DNA from: Castor canadensis
Lineage: Eukaryota; Chordata; Mammalia; Rodentia; Castoridae
Length of the DNA: 64,000 nt
Direction: 5' to 3'
Assembly (NCBI RefSeq): GCF_047511655.1
Contig: NC_133397.1
Location: 41,492,001 to 41,556,000 of the forward strand
A program made the translations under genes and the position numbers. This document shows positions 1-11,362 of this stretch, piece by piece. How positions within the stretch are numbered: the first letter of the stretch is position 1; each line of letters opens with the position of its first letter. A model generated the notes under the pieces. That model made no database searches, had not been told where the DNA came from, and worked only from the letters and a program-made list of their open reading frames with translations.

Positions 1-666
1 ATGTCCCATGGCCTGCCTCCCAAGTGCATGAGAGACAATTACCCCTCATCCTCTCCTCAAGATTGCAACCTCCATGCTGGGCCTGGGATTGCAGATGGGT
101 GAGAGGCTCAACTCTACCAAGACACCCATCAAATCCCCAGTGGCACTGTCAGCCCAGGGTAGGGATGGCCGCCATTATACCCTGACCCAAGATACTGAAA
201 GATACATGTGCTGGACCTGGGCCTTCTCCACACCATACCCAGGTCCCTGCTAGAAGAGGAGGGGACAGGCAGAAATACCCACCATGATCCAATGGCCACT
301 CTGGGCAGAAGTGGTCCCTGGGCAGGGTAAAAATGGAGAGGCCAGGCAGGGTTTGGAGTGCTAGGGCATGGAAGAGCCAGCAGCTGAGAATTAGTCCCAG
401 AAAGCAGAGATGGCAAGTAGTAGAACCACGTGTGAGTCAAGGTTCCAAGTCTCCATCATATCTGCATTGTCCCATCAAACTTCACTTACAGAATAAGAAT
501 TCAAAGATAAAGCCACTTAAGTTACTAATGTTTTTAGGGTTCAATACAGACGTTGAACCCTAAAAGCATAACCTGTGAGCACAAGGCCCATGGAAGTGTA
601 CTGGTCACACCCAGAAAGCCAGCCCTACCTGTAAGTACATCCGGAGCACGCTAAAAATGATTTTGC
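1..666. other. Intergenic, no gene recognised
   Basis: Moderately GC-rich unique-looking sequence at the left edge. Short open frames on both strands show no domain or splice context. Confidence 0.6.
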
Positions 667-735
667 TTGGCTGGGCCGCTAACCTTGATTCTCATACCTC
701 CATCTCCTGAATAGCTGGGATTATAGGTAGGCACT
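667..735 (-). repeat. B1/SINE left-part fragment
   Basis: Antisense copy of the 7SL-like part, seen as ctgaatagctgggattataggtaggcac.. read right to left. Confidence 0.6.
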
Positions 736-764
736 ACATGCTCCACAGAATGCAATTGCTTTAT

Positions 765-915
765 CACTTCATTTAGTAATACCCATATTCAATGCACAAA
801 TTCTACTTCTTCCTTAAAGCCTTCCCAACTATCCTGATATTATCCATAGTTTCCTTGTCTCTCTTTTTGCCATTGTTTATTGTTCATTATCTTCTAACAA
901 TGTGTTGTATTTCCA
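765..915. repeat. Possible ancient L2/MIR-class fragment
   Basis: Text resembling the old mammalian repeat that reads cttccctgactaccc.. in antisense; strongly decayed. Confidence 0.3.
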
Positions 916-953
916 AACCAGAATTTACTTTCTTTAAGAATACTCAGACCCGC

Positions 954-1094
954 TAGGAGCCGGTGGTTCAAAGCCAGCCTGGGCAAATAGTTTGCAAGAC
1001 CCTATCTCAAAAAAAATGTTCACAGAAAAGGGGTGGTGGAGTGGCTCACGGTGTAGGCCCTGAGTTCAAACCCTAGTACCGAAAAAAAAAAAAA
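954..1094 (+). mobile_element. B1-dID-type dimeric SINE, left part internally deleted
   Basis: The left monomer jumps from its start to the aaagccagcctgggcaaatag part, followed by the ID-like ggtggagtggctcacggtgtagg and a 13-A tail. Confidence 0.85.
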
Positions 1095-1225
1095 TGCACA
1101 AACCTTTAGTATTTTCTGTGCTCTTGTTTGTTTACCTCTCTACTTAGAACTTAACATTCTGACTTTTGTTTGTGTGTACACAATTACACTGAAGAAAAAC
1201 AATAGGTCTCCAAATTATCTTTGTT

Positions 1226-1329
1226 GGACTGGGAATGTAGCTCAGTGGTAGAGTGCTTGCCTGGTATGCACAAGTCCCAGGGTTTGATTCCCAGCACCAC
1301 AATAAATAAATAAGTAAACAAACAAATAA
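1226..1329 (+). mobile_element. ID-type SINE monomer
   Basis: gggaatgtagctcagtggta with A-box/B-box spacing of a tRNA-derived ID element, then an (AATA)n tail. Confidence 0.85.
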
Positions 1330-1356
1330 CTGTCTTTGTTGTTAGAACTTGCATAA

Positions 1357-1570
1357 GCTGAGACATGGTGGCACAAGACTGTAATCCCGGCACTCAGGAG
1401 GCAGAGACAGGAGAATTATGAACTCAAAGCAACCTGGTGAGGACTAGGTGCATAGTTAGACTGTGTCTCAAAAAAAACCAAATGCTGGAGATCTAGCACA
1501 GTGGCAGAGCCGTTGCCTAGCATGCTCAAAGTCCTGAGTTGATCCCCAGCTCCACAAAAACAAACAAACA
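1357..1570 (+). mobile_element. Diverged B1-dID-type SINE
   Basis: B1-like left part (gtaatcccggcactcaggag) then an ID-like right part and a CAAA-rich tail. More diverged than most copies here. Confidence 0.8.
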
Positions 1571-2260
1571 GCAACATGCTTGCTTAAATGAGAACAAAAT
1601 CTCTACTGGAAATAAGAGGCAATGGGAAATGAGAGTATCTATGAATGTAAAAGCTTAGGCCAGAAATGATCTAAGGCAGAAAGTATGACGCAACTGAATA
1701 GACCATGATTCAACCTCTCACGCAGATCAGCACCTTCCACTATGTCCTCTGCCCATCACCCAGGGCACAAACGACTATGCTGATGCCTCTTCAACCCTGT
1801 TGGCAGCATATTCTGCCTCCAAATATTTCTCAAATTCTTTTCCACTCCTTGAATACTTTCCTTTTGCCTCCCCCCACATACTCACCTTTGCTTTTTTTCC
1901 TCAAGGCTTTGCTCATTGTTTATTAAAAGAAACGAATTAACCTCAAGAAGTGTGTTAGTAAGAGATGGAATGAATCCTGCCAATTTCTCCCTTCTTGGAT
2001 ATCATTTGCACATTTAAAAAAGATGTTTTGTGGAGTCTGATTCCTAACCCCAAAAGAGGACTCTGTGATCTTTTTGGTCACTTTTATGGTCCTGTTCTTC
2101 CTTTGTTTATTTGAATAGGTACTTATTAATTGTGCTAATCCTACATCTAAAACTTTCTTTCATAACCCTGCCATGGGAAACCTCCCTTTTTGCCCCATGC
2201 CAACCTTGATATAAGAATCAGAACATAGGCAAGTCCCTTCAAAAAAAAATCCAACCACCA

Positions 2261-2480
2261 ACTGGACGCTGGTGGCTCAAGCCTATAATCCTAGCTACTC
2301 AGCAGGCAGAGATCAGGAAGATAGAGGTTCAGAGCCAGCCTGGGCAAATAGTTCACAAGACCCTATCTCGAAAAATAAACCCATCATCAAAAAGGGCTGG
2401 TGGAGTGACTCAAGGTGTAGGCCCTGAGTTCAAGCCCTAGTACTGCGAAAAAAAAAAAAGAAAGAAAAGAAAAAGAAAAT
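2261..2480 (+). mobile_element. B1-dID-type dimeric SINE
   Basis: Full-length dimer: left part to the ..cctatctcgaaaa linker, right part gggctggtggagtgactcaa, A-rich tail. Confidence 0.9.
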
Positions 2481-3127
2481 CCACCCTTTAAATATTTACA
2501 AGCAATGTCAACTTTACTGAAGAGTTTGCACAGGAGCCAAGGGAAGATTTTATAAACTACACCCTCTAGTACATTTTATTAATGCTCCCTTCAGTGTTTC
2601 TTCTTTCCCAGTCCCAGCAGTGGGATGGGGGGGGGGCAGTGTCAACATTTTCCCAGAGAGGTAAACTATAGGAGTATCTGTGCAAGGATACTACTAGTCT
2701 TTCCTCTTTGCTGCACTACAGTTGTCCCAATTGAGGTTACTGGCCTAAGGATGAGTGCCTCTCCACCAATATAGCAGACCGGGCAGTCCTAAAAATAATA
2801 CACATTTGGACATAAAAGTCTGGTTCTGTGTACATGCTGTCTGAGGATGGTGAAGGGAGGGGAATTGGTGTAAATATATGAGACATGCTGAACATGGACT
2901 CTTAGGTGAGGAAATGTGACATCAGCTTAAACCAGAGTTGTGTTTAGGACAGATGGGTGTTTTTTATTGCAGCATGAAGAAGAAATTGAAAACAAAGAGA
3001 AGCAGAAAGAAAATGGAAAACTCCCAACACATGCAATCATTTGTGTTGTTGAATGATTGTCAGTTTTTAGGCTTTGTTCAAAAAAGGTACTGGAACAAAC
3101 ACACACAAAACTGTAACCACAAAACTA

Positions 3128-3330
3128 ATTAATTTCAGCAAATATTTGCTGAGTACGTATTATGTGTTAACAGTATTCTCAATGCTTAAAATACATGAAT
3201 GAACAAAACAAAGACTGTGCCTCTCTGAGACTTTTATTTCAGTGGACGAGACAGACTTAACCAAAATGTAATAAATAAGCCATCTAGTGTATCTGAAGAC
3301 AATTGCTATGGGAAAAATAAAGTATAACAA
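3128..3330 (+). repeat. Ancient interspersed repeat, L2/MIR class
   Basis: Resembles the widespread text atttgctgagtacctactatgtgcca..aacaaaacaaa..gcctc, very diverged. Continues in kind at 3540-3860. Confidence 0.45.
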
Positions 3331-3367
3331 GGGAGGATTGGGATTCCTAGGATATGGTTGGGGTATT

Positions 3368-3496
3368 TGTTTGTTTGTTTGGTTTTGTTTGAGACAGAGA
3401 CTCTTTATGAAGCCTAGGCTTGCCTAGAACTCTCCATCCTCTTGCCTCCACCTCCCAGGAGCTGGGATTACAGATATGTACTACCATACTCGGCTT
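3368..3496 (-). mobile_element. B1-like SINE monomer
   Basis: Antisense: (TTTG)n then gagacagag.. and ctgggattacagatatgta. Confidence 0.75.
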
Positions 3497-3539
3497 GGTT
3501 AAGGGAATTTGCAGTTTTAATTAAGAAGTCCAAGGCTAG

Positions 3540-3860
3540 ACTTGCTCAGACAAAGTAACATTTGAGCAAAAACTTAAAGGAGATGACAGCATTAGCTAAG
3601 CAGTTATCTGAAGGAAGGGCAGTCTAGGCAGAGAACAAAGGTTATTAGGCAGGGTGTGCCTGATATTGTTAAGAAAGAGTAATGAGGTCAATGTAGGGGG
3701 TGGCCGTGGTGAGAGTCTGTAAGACTTTGTGGCAATTGTAAGGACTTTGGCATTTTCCTGAGTAACATGGGGGAAGCCACTGAGCAATTTAAAGTGAGAA
3801 GTGGCATGAACTGACAAATTTTAAGAGGCTCTTTGTCTGCTATGCTAAGAAAATCCTGCC
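3540..3860 (+). repeat. Ancient interspersed repeat, probably the same family as 3128-3330
   Basis: Matches by memory the common mammalian text ggcagtctaggcagag.., aaggactttggcatttt.., gaagccactgagcaattt.. . The B1 at 3368 splits it from the upstream part. Confidence 0.45.
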
Positions 3861-4298
3861 TACAGCAAGACTAGAAGCAGGGAGAGAAATTAATAAAGTC
3901 ATTCGGTGAGAGATGACTGTGGCTTTGACCAGGGTGGTGACAGAAAAGGTAGAAAGAAAGGTCAAATTCTAGATATATTTTGAAGGTGTGAGAAAAAGAG
4001 GAGCCAAAGATGACTTCAAGTATAGGGCTTGCACAGCCAAGGAGACAGAGTGAAGCAAATGACATAATTACTAGAAATGCCTCACTTTAAACCCCATGTG
4101 ACAAACACGACAGTGGAACAAATAGGGTGTACTAGTAATCATATATAATATAATTTGAAATCTCTTTACTACTGTCTTCCCTTAACATTTACTTCATTTA
4201 TCAAAACCATTTTCACAACTGTAGGATTTAATTTTGAGTAAACTACTTAATAGCTGATTACTATAGATATGCTTTACTTTCTAACAATGGAAAACAGA

Positions 4299-4406
4299 AC
4301 TGGGTATGGTTGATGCACATCTGTAATCCCAGCACTGGGGAGGCAGAAGCAGGAGTTTCGTGAGTTCAAGGACAGACTGGACTATATAGCAAGACTGTGT
4401 TTCAAC
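4299..4406 (+). mobile_element. B1-like SINE monomer
   Basis: tgggtatggttgatgcacat with ctgtaatcccagcactgggg and gcaagactgtgtttcaa. Confidence 0.8.
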
Positions 4407-4445
4407 CCCTCATAGATATGTGACCTACCTAATTTCTTTTCTTCT

Positions 4446-4570
4446 GTTTTTTAATCTTTTGAGGCAGGTTATCATCTCACTATGTAGTTCAGGGTGGCCT
4501 CAAACTTGAGATCCTCCTGCCAGAGCTTCCAGAATGCTGGGATTACAGGTGTGTACCACCACACCCATTC
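4446..4570 (-). mobile_element. B1-like SINE monomer
   Basis: Antisense: gaggcaggttatcatctcac, gcctcaaacttgagatcctc and gctgggattacaggtgtgta. Confidence 0.8.
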
Positions 4571-4809
4571 TGTATAGTTTTAAATTTGGGTGTGTTTTAG
4601 TGAAGTTTCACTGGTCACATTCTGAGCCCTACTTTCCCTATTTTTAAGTTAAGAGAAGAATTTCAATAGTGATTCCCAAGTTTTCAAAAATTTCAACATT
4701 TTCAAAACAGGACATATTCCATTGTTAACAGGAATTCATTGCAGTAAAAGTTCCCAGTGAGGTAGAAATGCCAAGAAGGCTTAGGAATCTGACAACCTGG
4801 ACCTGAAGA

Positions 4810-4880
4810 TTTTTTTTATCCATGCTGGAGATTGAACCCAGGGCCTCTGGAATGCTAAGCAAGTCCTCTACCCCCAGCTC
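4810..4880 (-). mobile_element. ID-type SINE
   Basis: T-run followed by atgctggagattgaaccca (reverse of the ID B-box) and ..ctctacccccagctc. Confidence 0.8.
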
Positions 4881-5196
4881 TAAGACCTGAAGAGTGATAT
4901 TTCTTTTGCTCCTTCTGTTACATCTGTGGTTTCCAAGCTTTGTTCCTAGAAGATCATTGGAGGGAAATGCCTGGGCTTTTCCACCCATTCCTGCCTCTCA
5001 GAATCCTCCTATCTTCATTTTATCACAGCAGCTCCACTTCCATCTGTTTTCTAGAGTTGGGAAGATTTCATTCAAAGAAAATGAAACAAAACAACAACTG
5101 TTCCACTCACAGTCTGAAAACAACTGTCCAATCCGGTGCTGCTCCTACTTCAGTGTTTCTGTGAGTTCACAAAGATGCTCTGTTTGATCAAACTCT

Positions 5197-5667
5197 TGTC
5201 AGGTTCCTAAACTTCTTCCTAGGTTCATTCATCTGTGAACTTTCTCATAAAATCAAGTTTTAGCCAAGAACCTTACTAGATCAGTTTAAGCAAGAACCCT
5301 CTACCCTCAATATCTGATCATCCTCGTATCTGATTAGCTTCCTTATTCCCCAACTCTACCCCCCCCCCCAATCACCACCACCAGGAGATGTCTGAGGCCT
5401 TGATTGGTCTTCAGGAAGAATCCTGTTGGGTCAGTATAGCCAGAATCCTCTCATCCCAGATGTTTCCTTCTAGTAATTTTCCATCCTTTGACCTCCGCCC
5501 TGCTCCTTTGCTACAAACTCCCACTTGCCAAAGCTGTGTTTGGAGTTGAGCCCAACCCTACTGCAAAATCCCATTGTAGTGGACCTTATACAGATTGTGA
5601 TGGCTCCAAATAAAAGTCTGCTTCACTATGCTCTAACAAGTATCACTGATTTTTTTTTTCTTTAACA
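5197..5667 (+). repeat. Solo LTR-like relic, unclassified
   Basis: About 470 bases starting tgtcaggttcc and ending tttaaca. A polyadenylation signal AATAAA lies at 5609-5614, followed by a GT-rich end (ctctaacaagtatcactga), as in endogenous retrovirus LTRs. Two related internal stretches begin tcagt.tag.c.agaa near 5281 and 5432. No target-site duplication is evident. Confidence 0.5.
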
Positions 5668-5929
5668 GAATTACTTGTGGGATATTTTTTAATGCAGGTT
5701 CTTATTGGGTAGATCTGGGGTGGCACCTGAGATTTTGCATTTCCAGTAAATCCTGAGTGGGGCCAATGCTACTGAGTGTGCTTGACCAACTTTGAGTTAG
5801 CAAGGAGGTATAGAATGACCACTAAGGTTTTAAAAACTCTAATACTTTTTCTATTCACCTAAAGAACCATGCTTATGAAAAATTTCCCCCAGCTAAAATG
5901 GTAGATTCTAGATTTCCTTGTGTTCCCTC

Positions 5930-6040
5930 CCCCCAAGGCTCAGCCTCTGTCTTTCCATCTATTCATCTCATTCTCTATCTCTCTTCTCTCTCTCTCTCTC
6001 ATTCTCCTTTCCTCTCCATCTCTCTTCTTCCCTCCCTAAG
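5930..6040 (+). repeat. Pyrimidine-rich low-complexity tract
   Basis: Interrupted (TC)n with a pure run near 5985-6000. Confidence 0.8.
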
Positions 6041-6472
6041 TAATATTTAAACTTCTGAGCATTAAAAACTTTATGTACAATGAACATGGTGCCTCTGCCA
6101 ATTAATCTCAGCAAGAGCTAACTATGGAGGGGTTGGGAAATTTGCCACAAGTAAGTTATTTAAAGTTGGTTAAGGTGACACTCTCCCCTAAATTTAGCAT
6201 CTTAATGAACTTCTCCAGATTAAGGAGTTACTGTCTTGCATCCTTCCACCCTTTGTGTAAAAAAATGTAGCACATACTTAAGATTATTTTCTTTCCTGTG
6301 TTAGAACTTTGAAACAGTTCCTTTCTCAAAATACTTCCTCAGCCATTCTTTCCCCTAGTTTAGCCTTTTTTTCTGAAGAGAGGGGAAGGGGCTATCACCA
6401 TCAGAGCTGTGGTCACAGATCTGACTTCCCCCTAAGTGTCTATAGAGGCTCACATCTTCGCATCCAATTGTC
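6041..6472. other. Intergenic, nothing recognised
   Basis: AT-rich unique sequence. Short frames only. Confidence 0.5.
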
Positions 6473-6650
6473 TAATGCAGACCTCAGCAAACTTTTTCTG
6501 TAGAGGGCTAGGTAAGTAAATATTTTCAGCTTTTTGGCCCATGTTTCTCTTGCAATTACTCAACTCTGTCCTTCTAAAGTGAAAGCAAACACAGACAACA
6601 TATAAATAAATGTGGGTAGCTATGCTTATTAAAATTTTATTTTGCTGACC
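6473..6650 (+). mobile_element. MER5A-like hAT (Charlie) DNA transposon relic
   Basis: Contains the recognisable series cagcaaactttttctgtaga, taaatattttcagctttttgg, ttactcaactctg, gacaacatataaat and aaaattttattttgctgaccc. These correspond in order to the MER5A consensus as I remember it. Confidence 0.75.
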
Positions 6651-7205
6651 CTTCATCTATAAGCATGTGGAAGCTGCATCAGTTTGATTACAACTCCTGG
6701 GGATTTGAAATTGTGAACTTCAGACAGAGTCAAATAATGGCTGCAAGTTGCTAAGTGGGTGAGTTGGGCAAACTGAATGGGGGACAGAAGTGGAGCGCCA
6801 ACACTGCTATTTGGGACAGTCATACTAGGCTCCATGTAAGCAGATAAGTGAGCAGAGGTACCAAGACTGGAGACCAGAGAAAAGAGGGAGAAGATTTCTT
6901 GTAATGTTCTGAACTTCCCACAGTTGGGTTTCACATAATCCCTGCCTATTTTTATCTTCAAGTCTCCCTGACATTAGCTAGTTGGCTTGCATTTCTATTT
7001 CTTGCCTAATGCAAGTGACTTTTTATATCCTGACTTCCCAAATGACTGGCAGTTCTCTGACGTAAACAGCCATGCGTCCACACCATCAGGCTTTGCTAGG
7101 TGTGGTTCCTCCCTGACCTCAGCTTTCTCACTTCTCCTCCATATTCTTGTTTCTTCAACCTTTGCTCAGGCATTATCTCCCATGGTTGAGTTAGAACTCC
7201 GTTCC
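6651..7205. other. Intergenic, no gene recognised
   Basis: Open frames up to about 100 codons on both strands lack any family resemblance. Confidence 0.5.
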
Positions 7206-7530
7206 TGTATTAGTCAAATTTTCATTACTATATTGAATACCTGAGGCAGGCTACTTCTCAAAGAAAAGAGGTTTACTTTGGCACACAGTTCTGGAGGTGC
7301 AAGTGTGAGGGGATGAATTTGGTGATGGCCGTCTTGTAGACAGGGCCTGAGGCAGCCCAGGGCAGCACATGGCAAGGAACAGAGAGCATGTCTGTCCATG
7401 AGCTGTTTGAGCTCTCTCCTTTTAAAGCTACCAGGATTGCATCATGGAGATTTCACCCTAATGGCCTTAGCTAACCCTATCACTTCTCAAAGGTTTCACC
7501 TCCAAACATCCTATGTGAGTACACAGCTCT
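7206..7530 (-). repeat. MaLR-type solo LTR relic
   Basis: Starts tgtattagtcaaattttca, then gaggtttactttggc and acagttctggagg, ending with ..tttcacctccaaacatcc. These are the landmarks of antisense ERVL-MaLR LTRs. A related element occurs at 56853-57217. Confidence 0.55.
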
Positions 7531-7579
7531 TATCACTGCATTTATAATACCATGTATATTTTCCAATTTTCTTGTTTGT

Positions 7580-7790
7580 CTTTTTTTTTTTTTTTTTGGT
7601 TTGTGTTTTGGCAGTACTGGGATTTGAAATCAGGGCCTTATGCTTGATAGGCATGTGCTCTACCATTTGAACCTCTCTGCCAACCCTTTTTGCATTGGAT
7701 ATTTTATGCTCAGGCCACCCTGGACCTCTGTCTTCCTGATCTCAGCCTCCCTTGGAGTTGGGATGACAGATGTGAGCCACTGTGCCCAGC
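7580..7790 (-). mobile_element. B1-dID-type dimeric SINE
   Basis: Antisense: T-run, ID part (ggcagtactgggatttgaaa), B1 part ending ..gatgtgagccactgtgcc. Confidence 0.9.
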
Positions 7791-7792
7791 CA

Positions 7793-7910
7793 TTGCCTGT
7801 AGTTTTTTTTTTTTTTTTAATTTTTGGGTGGTACTGGGGTTTGAACTCAGGGCTTGCTAAGCAGGTGCTCTAACACTTGAGCCACTCTGTCAGCCCTTGC
7901 CTGTAGTTTT
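7793..7910 (-). mobile_element. ID-type SINE with a 14-bp target-site duplication
   Basis: The element (about 7804-7896) is bounded by ttgcctgtagtttt at 7793-7806 and 7897-7910. It lies directly beside the dimeric SINE at 7580-7790. Confidence 0.9.
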
Positions 7911-8559
7911 AACTACAGCTTTCATCTCTGCACAGGGTCTGGAACATAGTAGAAACGTGGTATGTTTATTTAATGAACAAGGTAGACATACACAATGGTA
8001 GATGTATCTGCAAAATAAAGATGGGTTCTAACCAGCCTAAAGGCTCAGAACCCTCTGATGTTTTTTCCAGCTTCATGAGCCCAAACAGAAACAATGCTCA
8101 CCTTTGTTGATAGTATTGTTCAGACCTATATTCCTACTGAATTTTTTGTCTACCTGTTTTATCAATAACTGAATATGCTAATATCTCCTAGTAAAAATGT
8201 GGATTTTTAAAATTCCTCCTTGTGGTTCTACAATTTTTGCTTTATATACTTTGAGGTTAGGTTCTTAGGGGAATACAAACTTAGAATTTTGCCTCATTGG
8301 GAAATTAAATCTTTATCATTGTGAAGAGTCTCCCTTTATCTCTCGCTTCTGGTGCTTTTTTATCTCAGAGTCTACTTGACCTGATCTCAACATTCCTTAT
8401 TGATTATAGCTTATTACAGGGTTTTTTTGATGGTTTGCCTAAGTTGGGTTTTTTTTCAGTCTTTTAGTTTCAAACTTTCTGCATTTGTGTGTTCTAGTTA
8501 TGAACAGCACATAGTTTTTTGAAATTTTGTGTCTTGCCTGATGATTCATGGTAGTTGGT

Positions 8560-9275
8560 TATGTCAACTTATGGACTCAGGCTTATCCCACCTCTTAGTA
8601 TTTATGCCCTATGTATTTCCCTCCCCTTTACTCAGGGATGGGACTACAATGTATTCTCACTGATAAAACTGGAAAAGTGACAATGTGTTAGCTCCTCTTG
8701 AGAATCCCGAGCTTGTATGTACAAAACTGCCTGGCTCTCTATATGGATAGGCTATCTGGAAAGGAACTACTTGTACAAAAGTTAAAGAACCCAATCAAAA
8801 CTGGGCCTGTAATTTTAGCTACTTAGGAGGCAGAGATCAGGAGGATCATGGTTGGAAGCCAGCCTGGGAAAGTAGTCTGCAAGACCCTATCTCAAAAAAA
8901 ATCCATCACAAAAGAAACCTTGGAGTGGCTCAAGGTGTAGGCCCTGAGTTCAAGCCCCAGTATTGAAAAAAAAAAAAAGAACCCAATTAAAAGGGAGTAT
9001 TAGGGATTGAACTCAGGGATTCTGGCTTTAAATTGGTAGTCTTTGAGTAAAGCAGATTATCTCCCACAAAGTGAGTGAGTCTTATTTAATCAGTTGAATG
9101 CCTTAATGGAACAGACTGACCTCCCATGAGCAAGAAGAAATTCTTCCAGAAGACTGTTTTGGACTTGAATTGCAACTCTCCCTTGGGTCTCCAGCATGCT
9201 GGTCTATCCTACAGACTTTGGGCTTACCAGATCTTCACTTCTGTTTCTCTGAAGAACTCTAACACATATTGTATT
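8560..9275. repeat. Possible ancient LTR/DNA repeat, interrupted by a SINE
   Basis: The right end (ctccagcatgctggtctatc..tctgtttctctgaagaac) resembles the end of a widespread mammalian repeat. The left end is uncertain, and the class is not settled. Confidence 0.35.
8784..8992 (+). mobile_element. B1-dID-type SINE with a 17-bp target-site duplication
   Basis: The 5'-truncated dimer 8801-8975 is flanked by aaagaacccaatcaaaa (8784-8800) and the same with one C/T change (8976-8992). Confidence 0.92.
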
Positions 9276-9636
9276 TTACAATTCCCTTAGTGATTATCCT
9301 AGAATAGTAGCCATTTGGATTCCTAGTCCAAAGCAAGAGGGCTTCAACAGAGTTCTCCTCCTCTTTCTTTAGCAAACCCTAAACTCTAATCTCCATCCCT
9401 TATCCTTGCTCATCCTCTCAGAGACTCTCAATGGCATGGACAAATAGACTTCCCTGGGCCTCCATCATCCTGGTAATTTCTCATTAACTTGTTAGCTTTC
9501 CCATGCTTTTAAGCTGATATTTTAAAACACTTTTTGTTGTGCTTTTCTCGTTTTCTGTTTCTCAATAGGAAGATTATTCAAATTACTGCCAATGCCAAGG
9601 TTTCAGACATGTAGATATTATGAGACATGTTTGCTT
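9276..9636. other. Intergenic, nothing recognised
   Basis: Unique-looking AT-rich sequence up to the L1 insertion site. Confidence 0.5.
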
Positions 9637-10410
9637 TAAAGAAGTGCATTGACACCCATGTTTATTGCGGCACTATTCACAATAGCCAAGTTATGGAAAC
9701 AGCCAAGATGCCCCACCACTGACGAATGGATTAAGAAAATGTGGTATCTGTACACAATGGGATTTTATGCAGCCATGAAGAAGAACGAAATGTTATACAT
9801 TCGCTGGTAAATGGATGGAATTGGAGAACATCATTCTGAGTGAGGTTAGCCTGGCCCAAAAGACCAAAAATCGTATGTTCTCCCTCATATGTGGACATTA
9901 GATCAAGGGCAAACACAACAAGGGGATTGGACTTTGAGCACATGATAAAAGCAAGAGCACACAAGGGAGGGGTGAGGATAGGTAAGACACCTAAAAAATT
10001 AGCTAGCATTTATTGCCCTTAACACAGAGAAACTAAAGCAGATACCTTAAAAGCAACTGAGGCCAATAGGAGAAGGGGACCAGGAACTAGAGAAAAGGTG
10101 AGATCAAAAAGAATTAACCTAGAAGGTAACACACACACACACACAGGAAATCAATGGGAGTCAACTCCCTGTATAGCTATCCTTATCTCAAGCAGCAAAA
10201 ACCCTTGTTCCTTCCTATTATGGCTTATACTCTCTCTTCAAAAAAATTAGAGATAAGGGCAAAATAGTTTCTGCTGGTATTGAGGGGGTGGGGGGAGAGG
10301 AAGGGGGCAGAGTGGGTGTAAGGGAGGGGGTGGGGGCAGGGGGGAGAAATGACCCAAGCCTTGTATGCACATATGAATAATAAAATAAAAAAAATAAAGA
10401 AGTGCATTGA
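9637..10410 (+). mobile_element. 5'-truncated L1 (3' end of ORF2 plus 3' UTR) with a 16-bp target-site duplication
   Basis: A perfect repeat, taaagaagtgcattga, lies at 9637-9652 and 10395-10410. Between them are the last ORF2 codons (AKLWKQPRC.TTDEWIKKMWYLYT), a 3' UTR with a G-rich tract at 10284-10345, and an A-rich tail. The ORF2 piece carries a frameshift near 9785-9810. The copy is inactive because it lacks most of ORF2. Confidence 0.95.
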
Positions 10411-10587
10411 AAAAAATTCCTAATGGAAAAAATGAGACTTCCATTCATAATTGTAACTTCTTAGTCTAAGTGGCAGGTTAGTACTAAAGAATGTTGTATC
10501 TAGTCTTGGTATCACATAATTTGAGGGAAGTTTCTTCTTTTATTGACAAGTATATATCACCTCTGTACCAGAAGCAGTTTTAAAAAG

Positions 10588-10827
10588 TAGACTATAACTG
10601 GGTGCCAGTGGCTCATGCCTGTTATCCTAGTTACTTTGGAGGCTGTGATCTGAAAGATCACGATTTGAGGCCAGCCTGGGCAAATAGTTCTCAAGACCCC
10701 CATCTCCAAAATAGCCAGAGCAAAATGGACTGGAGGTGTGGCTCAAAGGGTAGACACCTACTTTGCAAGGATGAAGCCCTGAGTTCAAACCCCAGTATCA
10801 CCAGAAAGAAAGAAAATTAGACTATAA
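10588..10827 (+). mobile_element. B1-dID-type dimeric SINE with target-site duplication
   Basis: tagactataa at 10588-10597 and 10818-10827 flank a full dimer that ends in a GAAA-rich tail. Confidence 0.93.
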
Positions 10828-11038
10828 AGATGAAAAAATACATGGTCCTTGTCCTTAAGGGCTCAAGATCCTTATTACTAACTAGTTATTTTTAGAGTCA
10901 TCATTCATGATCACAAAGACTTGTTAAAAAAAATCTTTTGTTAAATATTATTGTAGCATTACACAATGATAAATGTACTTAAGAAATAAAACATAAATTT
11001 GAGTTCCTATGATTTTTCATTCTAAATGAATGCTTTTC

Positions 11039-11124
11039 TTTTTTTTTTTTTAGTGCTGAGGATCAAACCTTGGACCTCATGAATGTCAAGCAAGCATTCT
11101 ACTACTGAACCACATATCCAGCCC
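11039..11124 (-). mobile_element. ID-type SINE
   Basis: T13, then gtgctgaggatcaaaccttg and ..actgaaccacatatccagcc. Confidence 0.85.
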
Positions 11125-11268
11125 AATATAAGTGTATGTAAAACAATATATTTTCAAACATATTGGTCTTCTAGAAAAGTTTATCACAAAGTATGCATTT
11201 TTAAAGTATTTTGAAGAAAGAAGAACAAAGCTCCACAAGAAATTTTGATCATGATCCTTTTTCCATTG

Positions 11269-11362
11269 TTTTTTTTTTTTTTTTTTGGCAGAGCTGGGGA
11301 TTGAACCCAGGGCCTTGCACATGCTAGGTAAGTGCTCTACTACTGAACTATATCCCCAGCCC
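11269..11362 (-). mobile_element. ID-type SINE
   Basis: T-run, agctggggattgaacccagg and ..ctgaactatatccccagcc. Confidence 0.88.

Noticed and set aside
1226-1300. tRNA-like sequence
   Set aside because: The A-box and B-box belong to an ID SINE with an A-rich tail; many similar diverged copies exist in the window, and no intact tRNA cloverleaf could be assigned.
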